8,267 nucleotides of DNA from contig JAUNRD010000062.1 of the NCBI GenBank assembly GCA_030535815.1, forward strand, positions 1 to 8,267. Reading direction: 5' to 3'. A program made the translations under genes and the position numbers. The notes below the pieces were generated by a model. It saw only the letters and a program-made list of their open reading frames with translations. It was not told where the DNA came from and did no database searches. The stretch is from Clostridia bacterium. Lineage in GTDB: Bacteria > Bacillota > Clostridia > CAKSNL01 > HGM11501. Below are positions 1 through 6,955 of the stretch, in pieces. The stretch's first letter is position 1. Every line of letters starts with the position of its first letter.

Positions 1-49
1 GACAATGAACAACAGAGTGTATATGTTATTATAAAAAGGAGTTGATATA

Positions 50-1774
50 ATGGATGTACATTCAATAAGACAACAGATGAGAACAAAGAGTATTTATGAA
101 ATTCCTCTCCGTGTTACTTTTTATGCCCGTGTTTCTTCGGAAAAGGACGAACAGTTAAATTCTCTTGATAATCAGATTTCGTATTATCGTGAATTTATAA
201 AGAAAAATCCCAACTGGGAGTTTGTTGACGGCTATATAGATGAAGGTCTTTCCGGTATGAGCACAAAAAAGCGTGAGAACTTTCATCATATGATAAGTGA
301 TGCAATGGCAGGACTTTTTGACCTTGTTATAACAAAAGAAATTACCCGTTTTGCCCGTAATACCCTTGACAGTATTCAGTATACCCGTGAACTTTTAAAT
401 TGTGGTGTAGGGGTATTTTTTCAGAACGATAATATAAATACACTGGATGAAGACTCAGAACTTCGACTTACAATTATGTCAGGTATAGCACAAGACGAAT
501 TAAGAAAACTATCAAGTCGTATAAAATTCGGTCATCAGGAAGCTATAAAGAAAAATGTTGTCCTTGGTAACAGCCGTATTTTTGGTTATCGGAAGGACAA
601 TAAAAGGCTTGTAATAGATGAAAATGAAGCAAAAATGGTACGGGAACTTTTTACCCTTTATGCCACGGATAAGTACAGTATGAATCAGATTGAAGAAATT
701 TTCTGGGAAAAGGGTTATCGCAATAACAACGGAAAACGTATTTGCCACAGCACAATGTCAAACACAATTTCCAATCCGAAATACAAAGGATATTACGTGG
801 GAAATAAAGTTAAAATTGTTGATATGTTTACAAAAAAACAAAAATTCCTGCCACCGGAAGAATGGGTTATGTTTAAGGATGAAACGGGGGAGATTGTTCC
901 TGCAATAGTAAGCGAAGAACTCTGGGAGCAAGCTAATGAAGTTTTGAGAAGACGCAGCCTGGACGTAAGGAACAGACAAAACAAATGTAACCACCCGAAT
1001 CTTTTGACGGGCAAAATGTATTGCACTCATTGCGGAAAATTGTATTACCGAAAGGACAGCAAGGACAGGAAGGGAAACTCTGTTTCCCGTTGGATATGCA
1101 GCGGGAAAATCAATAACGGAGCGGAATCCTGTCCTTCATTTACGATTTATGAGGAAGAAATCAAAGAGGTTCTTTATGACGTATTTAAGGACACCGCTGA
1201 GGATGCTGCTTTGATAATTGAGGAATATACCGATATGTATACCGAAATATTGGCAAATGACTCATCACAGGATGAATTACAAAAGCTTAAAGATAGACTG
1301 GATTTGCTGGCAAAGAAAAAATCAAAACTGCTCGAATACAATATTGCCGGGCAAATCAGCGATAAGGATTTTGTTGATATGAACAAGCAGATTTCAGAAG
1401 AATCCGCTGAAATTTCTTCTGAAATTGAAGAGATAGAAAATGAAATCAATTCAAAATCAGAATACAAGGAAAAAATAGAAGCAATCCGGAAGATATTATT
1501 AAAGGCAGAAAGTGAAGCGGGACAGAATATGATTGATTCGGCCTTCATAAACAGGTATATTGATAAAATATATGTTACACCGATAGACGACGGAGTTGTT
1601 GAAATTGCGGTTAAGATATTCTCGGGAGATACCATAGAAAAGCACCTGTCCGCTTTAAGAAAACGCCATAAACCTGCAGGAAATGAGGGTTTTAATGAGG
1701 ATGCTATTGACGATAGCCGTACAGGACAAATCTTTAAGAAGATGATTAAGTCTTACGAAGAAAACATGAAATAA
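50..1774 (+). CDS. Large serine site-specific recombinase (integrase/resolvase family)
   Basis: Catalyses cut-and-rejoin of DNA at attachment sites through a serine-DNA intermediate, typically to integrate or excise a phage or integrative element. The 574-residue product has the large-serine layout. The N-terminal catalytic domain (about 20-165) carries YARVSS with Arg27 and nucleophile Ser29, and TRFARN with Arg100 and Arg103. A recombinase DNA-binding domain follows (about 185-305). A zinc ribbon has Cys325, Cys328, Cys350 and Cys361, and a charged coiled-coil stretch (about 406-480) precedes a C-terminal tail. All these parts are present, so the gene looks intact. AAGGAG at 36-41 lies 8 bases before the ATG. 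By eye the gene is more A/T-rich than the operon further right, in line with horizontal transfer. Only 49 bases lie upstream, so partner genes cannot be seen. The family is secure; whether it integrates a phage, a conjugative element or a small transposon is unknown. Confidence 0.95.
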   Translation: MDVHSIRQQMRTKSIYEIPLRVTFYARVSSEKDEQLNSLDNQISYYREFIKKNPNWEFVDGYIDEGLSGMSTKKRENFHHMISDAMAGLFDLVITKEITRFARNTLDSIQYTRELLNCGVGVFFQNDNINTLDEDSELRLTIMSGIAQDELRKLSSRIKFGHQEAIKKNVVLGNSRIFGYRKDNKRLVIDENEAKMVRELFTLYATDKYSMNQIEEIFWEKGYRNNNGKRICHSTMSNTISNPKYKGYYVGNKVKIVDMFTKKQKFLPPEEWVMFKDETGEIVPAIVSEELWEQANEVLRRRSLDVRNRQNKCNHPNLLTGKMYCTHCGKLYYRKDSKDRKGNSVSRWICSGKINNGAESCPSFTIYEEEIKEVLYDVFKDTAEDAALIIEEYTDMYTEILANDSSQDELQKLKDRLDLLAKKKSKLLEYNIAGQISDKDFVDMNKQISEESAEISSEIEEIENEINSKSEYKEKIEAIRKILLKAESEAGQNMIDSAFINRYIDKIYVTPIDDGVVEIAVKIFSGDTIEKHLSALRKRHKPAGNEGFNEDAIDDSRTGQIFKKMIKSYEENMK

Positions 1775-1806
1775 GTCTTTACTTCTTTATAATTCATTTT
1801 TCATGA

Positions 1807-1844
1807 AAAACAAACGGCTATCCGCATAGATAGCCGTTTGTTTT
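1807..1844 (+). terminator. Rho-independent terminator after the recombinase
   Basis: A perfect 16-bp inverted repeat (arms 1807-1822 and 1829-1844) encloses a 6-base loop (1823-1828). The right arm ends in TTTGTTTT, giving a U-rich 3' side, and the left arm begins with AAAACAAA. It lies 32 bases past the recombinase stop codon and should end that transcript. The symmetry could let it act in both directions, but no minus-strand gene reads into it here. Confidence 0.88.
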
Positions 1845-1847
1845 GTG

Positions 1848-1876
1848 TTGACTAAAAAATGACAAAATGGTATAAT
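1848..1876 (+). promoter_or_regulatory. Sigma-A-type promoter of the phosphotriesterase-like gene
   Basis: The -35 box TTGACT (1848-1853) and the -10 box TATAAT (1871-1876) are separated by exactly 17 bases. TGG directly before the -10 box gives an extended -10 (TGn). Transcription should begin near 1883, leaving a very short leader before the GAGGTG ribosome binding site (1885-1890) and the ATG at 1896. It would be a strong housekeeping promoter; no operator repeat is evident. Confidence 0.85.
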
Positions 1877-1895
1877 GTAAAAAAGAGGTGTTTTT

Positions 1896-2840
1896 ATGAT
1901 ACAGACAGTTAAAGGCAAAATTGATAAAAATTTTCAGGGCAGAGCACTTTGCCACGAACATATAAGCTGTACGGATAATAATTATGCCAAAGCGTTCGGT
2001 AAAAAGTGGCTTAAGAGAGATGAACTTTCGGATTATGCCGCAAGGGTACTTTCAGGTCTTCGCGAAAAATACGGAGTCACAATGTTTGTTGACGGCACAC
2101 CGATTGATCTTGGAAGAGATGCAAAGCTTTTATCGGATGTTTCGGAAAAATCGGGAGTTCACATCGTCGCATCAAGCGGTACATACTGGTTTCCAGGATT
2201 TGCGGGAGACTACAATACCCCCGAAGAAATGGCGGAGTTTTTTATCGCTGATTGCACCGAGGGAATGGAGGATACAAAGGTTCTTCCCGGAATTTTGAAG
2301 TGTGCATCGGGAAGATACCGCGTGACAGAAGAAATTGAAAAACGCCATAGAGCTATGGGAATAACCTCAAAGGAAACTAATCTTCCTATATATGTTCACT
2401 GTGAGCACAGGGGAGATGATGTATTCACCCAGACTGATATATTGCTTTCAGAGGGGACTAACCCTGAAAAAATTATTGTGGGACACACGGCTATCCGTCC
2501 CGAAGCAGACTATCTTGAGAAAGTGCTTGACAAAGGCTTTTACATATCAATGGATCAGTGCTTTTGCTTTCCTTCAAAGATGAATATATTCGGAGAAAGC
2601 CTTGTTGCACTTTGCCAAAAAGGCTTTTCGGATAAAATTTTGCTTTCAAATGACTACTGCATATATTCTGATTTTCCTGCAAGAAAGGCAAACGGATTTC
2701 ATATTACGGAAGAAAGACAAGTTGAAAACCTCGCTTTCGTTTACAATGGGTTAAAAACAGCCTTTTTGGAAGCGGGCGGAAGCGAAACTGACTTTATAAA
2801 AATGACAGTGACGAACATACAAAATGCACTTGATGTATGA
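1896..2840 (+). CDS. Phosphotriesterase-family metal-dependent hydrolase
   Basis: The 314-residue product is a TIM-barrel amidohydrolase of the phosphotriesterase (PTE) branch, whose members hydrolyse lactones, phosphoesters or related small molecules at a two-metal site. The expected ligands are all visible: HEH near the N-terminus (His20, His22), Lys135 in GILKCAS as the likely carboxylated bridging lysine, His168 in YVHCEH, His197 in VGHTA, and Asp253 in LSNDYC. The stretch VDGTPIDLGRD (about 65-75) also matches the PTE pattern. Length is normal to slightly short for the family. No signal peptide is seen, so it is probably cytoplasmic. It is transcribed alone from its own promoter, and its stop codon abuts the next terminator. 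The substrate cannot be read from sequence; a lactonase or a sugar-phosphate-type hydrolase is as likely as true phosphotriesterase activity. It has several extra cysteines around residues 222-255. Confidence 0.9.
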   Translation: MIQTVKGKIDKNFQGRALCHEHISCTDNNYAKAFGKKWLKRDELSDYAARVLSGLREKYGVTMFVDGTPIDLGRDAKLLSDVSEKSGVHIVASSGTYWFPGFAGDYNTPEEMAEFFIADCTEGMEDTKVLPGILKCASGRYRVTEEIEKRHRAMGITSKETNLPIYVHCEHRGDDVFTQTDILLSEGTNPEKIIVGHTAIRPEADYLEKVLDKGFYISMDQCFCFPSKMNIFGESLVALCQKGFSDKILLSNDYCIYSDFPARKANGFHITEERQVENLAFVYNGLKTAFLEAGGSETDFIKMTVTNIQNALDV

Positions 2841-2868
2841 AAAAAGCACCGCTGATGCGGTGCTTTTT
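2841..2868. terminator. Bidirectional terminator between convergent genes
   Basis: A perfect 12-bp inverted repeat (2841-2852 and 2857-2868) has a 4-base TGAT loop, A-run on the left and T-run on the right. It starts directly after the TGA of the plus-strand hydrolase and lies 7 bases beyond the minus-strand isomerase stop codon. Read on either strand it gives a GC-rich stem followed by five or six U residues, so it should end both transcripts. Confidence 0.92.
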
Positions 2869-2875
2869 AGTGCTG

Positions 2876-3655
2876 TTATTTCATATATGCCTTTAAGAAG
2901 TTTACGCTTGATTCCAAACTTCTTAAGGAGTTTCCGCCTGCAAAATTTGTATCCTGCTCAATTATATAGTGGGAAACACCGATTTCCTCGGCGGTCTTTA
3001 ATATGCCTTCCCAGTAAAGGGTACCGTTACCGACCTCGGTCATTGTGGCACAGAACTTGCCGCCTTCATTTCTGAGCATCATATCCTTTAAGTGGAGAAT
3101 GTCTATTCTTCCGGCAAGTTTTTCCATCCAGTGACGGACATCGCCGCCGCCTGCCGCAACCCAGCAGGTATCAAGCACGAAGCTTGTTGTCTCGGGATCA
3201 AGCCCTTCGTAGAGATAATCCATTAAAGTTCTTGCACCGTCAATTCTCAGAAATTCAAAATGATGGTTGTGATATGTAAGCTTATAGCCGTCCTTTGCAT
3301 ATTCTTTGGCAGCTGAGTTGAATTCCTTAATAAAGGAAAGTAAGTTTTCCTTATTTTCCCTTGCAGGGCCGGGCATTGCACCGATACCTATATTTTTTGT
3401 CCCCCAGAAATCGTGGATTTTCTTTGTTTCCTCGGGATTATTTAATATTGCATTATAGTCATAGTGGCTTCCTATTACTTGCATATCATACTTTTTGCAG
3501 AGGTTGCCGAGCAGTTCATAGGAGAAGGGCATACCTGCTGTATGAAGCTCCTTTATTCCCATTTCGTGAAGCTTTCTGAATGTGAGATCTACATAGTCGT
3601 CTCCCATAAAGAAATCTCTTACGGTGTATAACTGTAAACCGAGCTTTGTAAACAT
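2876..3655 (-). CDS. Sugar phosphate isomerase/epimerase-like TIM-barrel protein
   Basis: The 259-residue product belongs to the xylose isomerase-like/AP-endonuclease-2 fold, a group holding sugar and inositol epimerases, dehydratases and isomerases that use a divalent metal. Motifs appear in the expected order: the N-terminal GLQLYTVRD start, YHNHHFEF with Glu134 as likely catalytic base and metal ligand, LDTCW with Asp162, HLKDM with His188, EVGNGTLYW with Glu207, and IIEQD with Glu233 as the second catalytic glutamate. Length fits the family. No signal peptide or membrane segment is seen, so it should be cytoplasmic. AAGGAG (complement of 3663-3668) lies 7 bases before the ATG. The gene is monocistronic and divergent from the MBL-fold operon. 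The exact substrate is unknown; a sugar or polyol catabolic step is the usual role in this family. Confidence 0.88.
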   Translation of the reverse strand: MFTKLGLQLYTVRDFFMGDDYVDLTFRKLHEMGIKELHTAGMPFSYELLGNLCKKYDMQVIGSHYDYNAILNNPEETKKIHDFWGTKNIGIGAMPGPARENKENLLSFIKEFNSAAKEYAKDGYKLTYHNHHFEFLRIDGARTLMDYLYEGLDPETTSFVLDTCWVAAGGGDVRHWMEKLAGRIDILHLKDMMLRNEGGKFCATMTEVGNGTLYWEGILKTAEEIGVSHYIIEQDTNFAGGNSLRSLESSVNFLKAYMK

Positions 3656-3682
3656 ATAATCACTCCTTTTAATATTTAATTT

Positions 3683-3711
3683 ATTATAAATCTTTTCTTC
3701 ATATTTTGCAA
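3683..3711 (-). promoter_or_regulatory. Promoter of the isomerase-like gene
   Basis: On the minus strand, TTGCAA (complement of 3706-3711) and TATAAT (complement of 3683-3688) are spaced by exactly 17 bases. Transcription would start near 3676, about 20 bases before the ATG codon at 3655-3653. The -35 boxes of this promoter and of the rightward operon promoter are only 16 bases apart, so one bound regulator could affect both. Confidence 0.75.
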
Positions 3712-3727
3712 GATGTTAATTTATATA

Positions 3728-3756
3728 TTGAAATTTTTATGGTTTGGTTGTATAAT
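3728..3756 (+). promoter_or_regulatory. Promoter of the MBL-fold/murD/M42 operon
   Basis: TTGAAA (3728-3733) and TATAAT (3751-3756) are spaced by 17 bases. Transcription would begin near 3763, giving a leader of about 30 bases to the ATG at 3793. No other promoter of this quality was noticed further along the operon, so it probably serves all five genes. Confidence 0.75.
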
Positions 3757-3777
3757 AATATAGATATATTATAAATG

Positions 3778-3786
3778 AAAGAAGTG
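3778..3786 (+). promoter_or_regulatory. Ribosome binding site favouring the MBL-gene start at 3793
   Basis: AAAGAAGTG, a degenerate Shine-Dalgarno, ends 6 bases before the ATG at 3793. An in-frame ATG at 3775 has only A/T sequence before it and would leave a leader of about 12 bases from the predicted transcription start, so 3793 is preferred. Confidence 0.6.
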
Positions 3787-3792
3787 TTATTT

Positions 3793-4596
3793 ATGGCGTT
3801 TAATCCCCCATGGAGAAATACCTTTCCGCCCCATAGAATTTTCGGCAACTTATACTTCTGCGGATCAAGAATTGCATCAAGCCACGTTGTTGATACTGGC
3901 GATGGACTTATTATGTTCGATACCGGCTACGGATTTTGTTTATATCAGCTTATAGACGGAATGTACCGCCTGGGACTTAATCCGTACGATATTAAATATA
4001 TTTTCCACACACACGGACATATCGACCATTTTGGTGGGACAAGAGCCTTGGTTGAAATGTCGGGCGCAAAAACCGTAATAGGTGCAAAGGATGCCGATGC
4101 GGCAACGGGGGCGCGCGACCTTTCCTATGCAAGAGAGCTTGATATGGAATATAACGAAAAGTTTACTCCCGATATTTTACTTAATGATGGTGATGAAATA
4201 ACCCTTGGCAATACAACGGTAAAGGCAATGGCAACTCCCGGTCATACGGAGGGAGCAATGAGCTATTTCTTTAATGTGACAGACGGGGTTGAAACTTACC
4301 GTGCAGGTCTTCAGGGCGGTATGGGAATGAACACATTGAGAAAAGAATATCTTGAAAAATTCGGAATTCCTCTTTCAATCCGCGAGGATTATATAAAGGG
4401 AATGGACAGAATAAAGGCAGAACACGTTGACCTTCATATAGGTAATCATATGGGCGATAATCACGCTCCCGAAAAATATGAAAAGCTTATGGCGGGAGAC
4501 GTTAAGGCATTTATCAATCCCGAAGACTGGGCAATTTCCATAGAAGAAGGAAAAAAGAGACTTTATGACTTACTTGAAAAGGAAGCGAGTTTATGA
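3793..4596 (+). CDS. MBL-fold metallo-hydrolase
   Basis: A 267-residue metallo-beta-lactamase-fold protein, a broad group of zinc-dependent hydrolases acting on lactones, thioesters, phosphodiesters or beta-lactams. From the start at 3793, the signature HxHxDH is at residues 74-79 (His74, His76, Asp78, His79), the second-strand histidine is His151 in TPGHTEG, and a late histidine is His219 in IGNHMGD. The aspartate that usually bridges the metals between those two histidines is not evident: the matching stretch reads YRAGLQGG. Subclass B3-like enzymes also lack a bridging aspartate, so the site may still bind two zincs. No signal peptide is seen, arguing against a periplasmic or secreted beta-lactamase. 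An in-frame ATG at 3775 would add six residues. The stop overlaps the murD start by four bases (ATGA), implying translational coupling. The substrate is unknown. Confidence 0.88.
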   Translation: MAFNPPWRNTFPPHRIFGNLYFCGSRIASSHVVDTGDGLIMFDTGYGFCLYQLIDGMYRLGLNPYDIKYIFHTHGHIDHFGGTRALVEMSGAKTVIGAKDADAATGARDLSYARELDMEYNEKFTPDILLNDGDEITLGNTTVKAMATPGHTEGAMSYFFNVTDGVETYRAGLQGGMGMNTLRKEYLEKFGIPLSIREDYIKGMDRIKAEHVDLHIGNHMGDNHAPEKYEKLMAGDVKAFINPEDWAISIEEGKKRLYDLLEKEASL

Positions 4597-5942
4597 CATA
4601 TTCAGAATATATAAAATCGGTAAAGGATAAAAACATAGGATTTCTCGGTATTGGCAGAAGCAATATGCCCCTTATAAGGATGCTTGTAAAAGCGGGTGTT
4701 TCCGTAACCGTGCGTGACGGAAAAGAAAAAGGTAGCTTCGGGGACATGGAAAACGAGCTTTTAAGCCTCGGCGTTACCGTGATAACAGGTGCGGACTATC
4801 TTAAAAATCTTGCCGTTCACGATGTAATTTACAAAACTCCCGGTATAAGAGGCGATAAGCCGGAAATCCTCGAAGCGGTTTCTCTCGGAACTGTCCTTAC
4901 AAGCGAGATGGAACTTTTCTTTGAGCTTTGCCCCTGCAAAATTTTTGCTGTAACAGGCTCTGACGGAAAGACTACCACAACCACACTTATATACAACATA
5001 CTAACACAGGCGGGATATAATTGCCACCTTGGGGGAAACATCGGAAGACCGTTAATAGGAGATATTGAAAATATAAAGCCTACAGATTTTGCGGTGGTTG
5101 AACTTTCAAGCTTCCAGCTTTTTAATATGAAAAAATCTGCAGACGTTGCGGTTATTACCAATATTTCAGAAAATCATCTTGACTGGCATAAAGACTATGA
5201 AGAATATATTGAAGCAAAGAAAAATATCTTCATACATCAGGAGACAGATGACCTTGTAGTATTGAATGAAGATAATTTCTACACAAGGGAAATGAAGGAC
5301 GATGCGGACGGAAACATAAAAACATTTTCTCTTGAAACCGATGCTGATGTATGCCTTAAAGATGGAGTAATTTATTCTGACGGCGTTGAAATTATGAAGG
5401 CTTCGGACATTAAAATTCCCGGGATTCATAACGTGGCAAATTATATGGCGGCAATAGCGGCTACGCATTTTTACGTTTCTCCCGAAGACATTGTGAACGT
5501 GGCGAAAAACTTTGGAGGCGTACCTCACAGAAACGAGCTTGTAAGGGAGAGTGGCGGTGTATCGTATTACAATGACTCCATCGCATCAAGTCCTACAAGA
5601 GCAATAGCAACCTTATCTTCCTTTAAGGAAAAGGTGATATTGATTGCCGGTGGCTATGATAAAAATCTTAACTATGAACCGCTTGGACCCGTTATTTCAG
5701 AAAAAGTAAAGCATCTTATTTTAGTAGGTGCAACAAGCGACAAAATTGAAGCAGCAGCTAAAAATGCGGGATTTTATGAGATAGAAAGAACCGCTGATTT
5801 TGCTGAGGCTGTTATGCTGGCTAAAAAGGCGGCAAAGCCCGGTGACAAGGTGATACTTTCTCCTGCATCTGCAAGCTTCGATATGTTCCGTGATTTTGAA
5901 GAACGCGGAAATATATTCAAGGAAATAGTTAATTCGCTTTGA
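4593..5942 (+). CDS. murD: UDP-N-acetylmuramoyl-L-alanine--D-glutamate ligase
   Basis: This cytoplasmic, ATP-dependent ligase adds D-glutamate to UDP-MurNAc-L-alanine, the second amino-acid step of peptidoglycan precursor synthesis. The 449 residues match the three-domain MurD plan. A UDP-binding N-domain includes GIGRSNMPL (19-27) and YKTPGI (80-85). The central ATPase has the P-loop TGSDGKTTT (Lys126), GGNIGRPL, ELSSFQL with Glu170, ISENHLDWH and a likely carbamylated lysine near 209. The C-domain has GGVPHRNE, AGGYDK and SPASASFDMF. Where E. coli MurD has NDSKATN this protein reads NDSIASSP (residues 327-334), a variant I recall from clostridial homologues. The gene starts inside the MBL-fold stop codon (ATGA) and is followed after 8 bases by an M42 peptidase gene. 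It is not flanked by the usual murF, mraY, ftsW or murG. Whether it is the only murD of the cell cannot be told. Confidence 0.93.
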   Translation: MTYSEYIKSVKDKNIGFLGIGRSNMPLIRMLVKAGVSVTVRDGKEKGSFGDMENELLSLGVTVITGADYLKNLAVHDVIYKTPGIRGDKPEILEAVSLGTVLTSEMELFFELCPCKIFAVTGSDGKTTTTTLIYNILTQAGYNCHLGGNIGRPLIGDIENIKPTDFAVVELSSFQLFNMKKSADVAVITNISENHLDWHKDYEEYIEAKKNIFIHQETDDLVVLNEDNFYTREMKDDADGNIKTFSLETDADVCLKDGVIYSDGVEIMKASDIKIPGIHNVANYMAAIAATHFYVSPEDIVNVAKNFGGVPHRNELVRESGGVSYYNDSIASSPTRAIATLSSFKEKVILIAGGYDKNLNYEPLGPVISEKVKHLILVGATSDKIEAAAKNAGFYEIERTADFAEAVMLAKKAAKPGDKVILSPASASFDMFRDFEERGNIFKEIVNSL

Positions 5943-5946
5943 GGTG
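5941..5946 (+). promoter_or_regulatory. Ribosome binding site for the first M42 gene
   Basis: GAGGTG overlaps the murD stop codon (TGA 5940-5942) and sits 4 bases before the ATG at 5951. It supports that start over the in-frame TTG at 5939, and makes re-initiation by ribosomes ending murD likely. Confidence 0.7.
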
Positions 5947-5950
5947 TAAA

Positions 5951-6955
5951 ATGGAACTGCTTAAAAAACTTACGGAAGTAAGAGGTGTATCCGGGCATGA
6001 GAGCGCAGCAAGCGCTGTGTTTAAGGAGCTTTTGTCAGAATACACAGACGATATAAAAACCGATGCGCCGGGAAATATAACAGGAAAAATCTCCTCCGGA
6101 ATTGAAAATGCAAAAAAGCTTTTGATTGAAGCTCATATAGATGAGCTCGGACTTATGATAACAGGCATAGAAGAGCGAGGATTTTTAACCTTTACGCCCA
6201 TCGGCGGAACGGATATGAAAATCCTTCCCGGATGTGAGGTTACGGTGCACGGGAAAAAGGATATATACGGAATAGTTGGCGCTAAGCCTCCCCATCTCAT
6301 AAAGGACGGAGAGGATAAGGGACTTAACATAAATATTATGGCAATTGACACAGGAATTGAGAATATTTCCGAGGTTGTTTCCGTTGGCGATATCGCGACC
6401 TATAACGCAGGTTTTGAGCGTCTTTCCGGAGACTTTGCAGTTGACCGTGCCTTTGACGACAGGGCAGGTCTTGCGGTTTTGCTTAAGGCTCTGTCTATGA
6501 TAAAAAATCCGAAAATGGACATTTATGTATCGGCAACGGTAGGTGAAGAGCTTGGTACCCGCGGGGCAAGATGTGTTGCATACGATGTAAACCCCGACTA
6601 TTCCATTTCTGTGGATGTGACATTCGGAACCTCGGAAGGAAGCTCGGATAAAAGCTTTGAACTTTCCAAAGGCCCGACGATATGCATAAGCCCCAGCCTA
6701 TCTTTTGATTTCACAAAGCAGCTTATGGCACTGGCGAAAGAAAAAGAAATACCTTATCAGACTGAAACTGAAGGCGGAAACACCGGAACAAATGCCTGGG
6801 CAGTGGCAAGAAATGCTGATAACTGCCGCTGCGCTCTGGTTTCGGTGCCCATAAGATATATGCACTCCACCTGCGAGGTACTTAACATAAAGGATATAGA
6901 AAATGCTGCGAAATTAATTGCCGCATTTTGTGAGGAGGGCGTGCTGGATGCTTAA
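5951..6955 (+). CDS. M42-family metallo-aminopeptidase, first paralogue
   Basis: A 334-residue zinc or cobalt aminopeptidase of the M42 family (glutamyl aminopeptidase, deblocking aminopeptidase, or endoglucanase-annotated group), which removes N-terminal residues from peptides in the cytoplasm. From the ATG at 5951 the metal and catalytic motifs are all visible: His62 in AHIDELG, the Asp169-Asp170 pair in FDDRAG, catalytic Glu199 and ligand Glu200 in GEELGTRGA, Asp222 in VDVTFGT, and His305 in RYMHS. Family members assemble into tetrahedral dodecamers with the active sites inside. The middle segment AKPPHLIKDGEDKG (about 111-124) lacks the ERKK-type text seen in the second paralogue. The gene lies 8 bases after murD and overlaps the next M42 gene by eight bases. 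Substrate preference is not readable; acidic-residue cleavage as in PepA is one option. Confidence 0.92.
   Translation: MELLKKLTEVRGVSGHESAASAVFKELLSEYTDDIKTDAPGNITGKISSGIENAKKLLIEAHIDELGLMITGIEERGFLTFTPIGGTDMKILPGCEVTVHGKKDIYGIVGAKPPHLIKDGEDKGLNINIMAIDTGIENISEVVSVGDIATYNAGFERLSGDFAVDRAFDDRAGLAVLLKALSMIKNPKMDIYVSATVGEELGTRGARCVAYDVNPDYSISVDVTFGTSEGSSDKSFELSKGPTICISPSLSFDFTKQLMALAKEKEIPYQTETEGGNTGTNAWAVARNADNCRCALVSVPIRYMHSTCEVLNIKDIENAAKLIAAFCEEGVLDA
6932..6938 (+). promoter_or_regulatory. Ribosome binding site for the second M42 gene
   Basis: GAGGAGG lies 9 bases before the ATG at 6948, inside the end of the first M42 gene. It selects 6948 over an in-frame TTG at 6918, which would add ten residues that do not resemble the M42 N-terminus. 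Confidence 0.75.

Noticed and set aside
1..45. Possible tail of an upstream gene, with frame-1 stop at 43-45 or frame-2 stop at 32-34, and a possible promoter starting with GACA at 1-4
   Set aside because: Too short to recognise any protein, and the first two bases of any -35 box would lie outside the window; its predicted start would also fall almost on the ribosome binding site.
1174..1635. Minus-strand open frame of 153 codons inside the recombinase gene
   Set aside because: It lies antisense to the coiled-coil region, is rich in Ser, Ile and Phe as expected for the complement of Glu/Lys-rich codons, and has no family resemblance.
1712..1837. Repeat of GATAGCCGT inside the recombinase end (1712-1720) and in the terminator right arm (1829-1837); a similar 10-base match of the left arm near 2489
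   Set aside because: Nine- or ten-base matches without flanking similarity are expected by chance; not enough to call an att repeat.
3751..3773. Imperfect A/T palindrome around the operon -10 box and start point
   Set aside because: The arms match only loosely and the DNA is nearly all A and T, so chance and the promoter itself explain it.
3775..3792. Upstream in-frame ATG for the MBL-fold gene
   Set aside because: No ribosome binding site before it and a leader of only about 12 bases; the ATG at 3793 has a site at a good distance.
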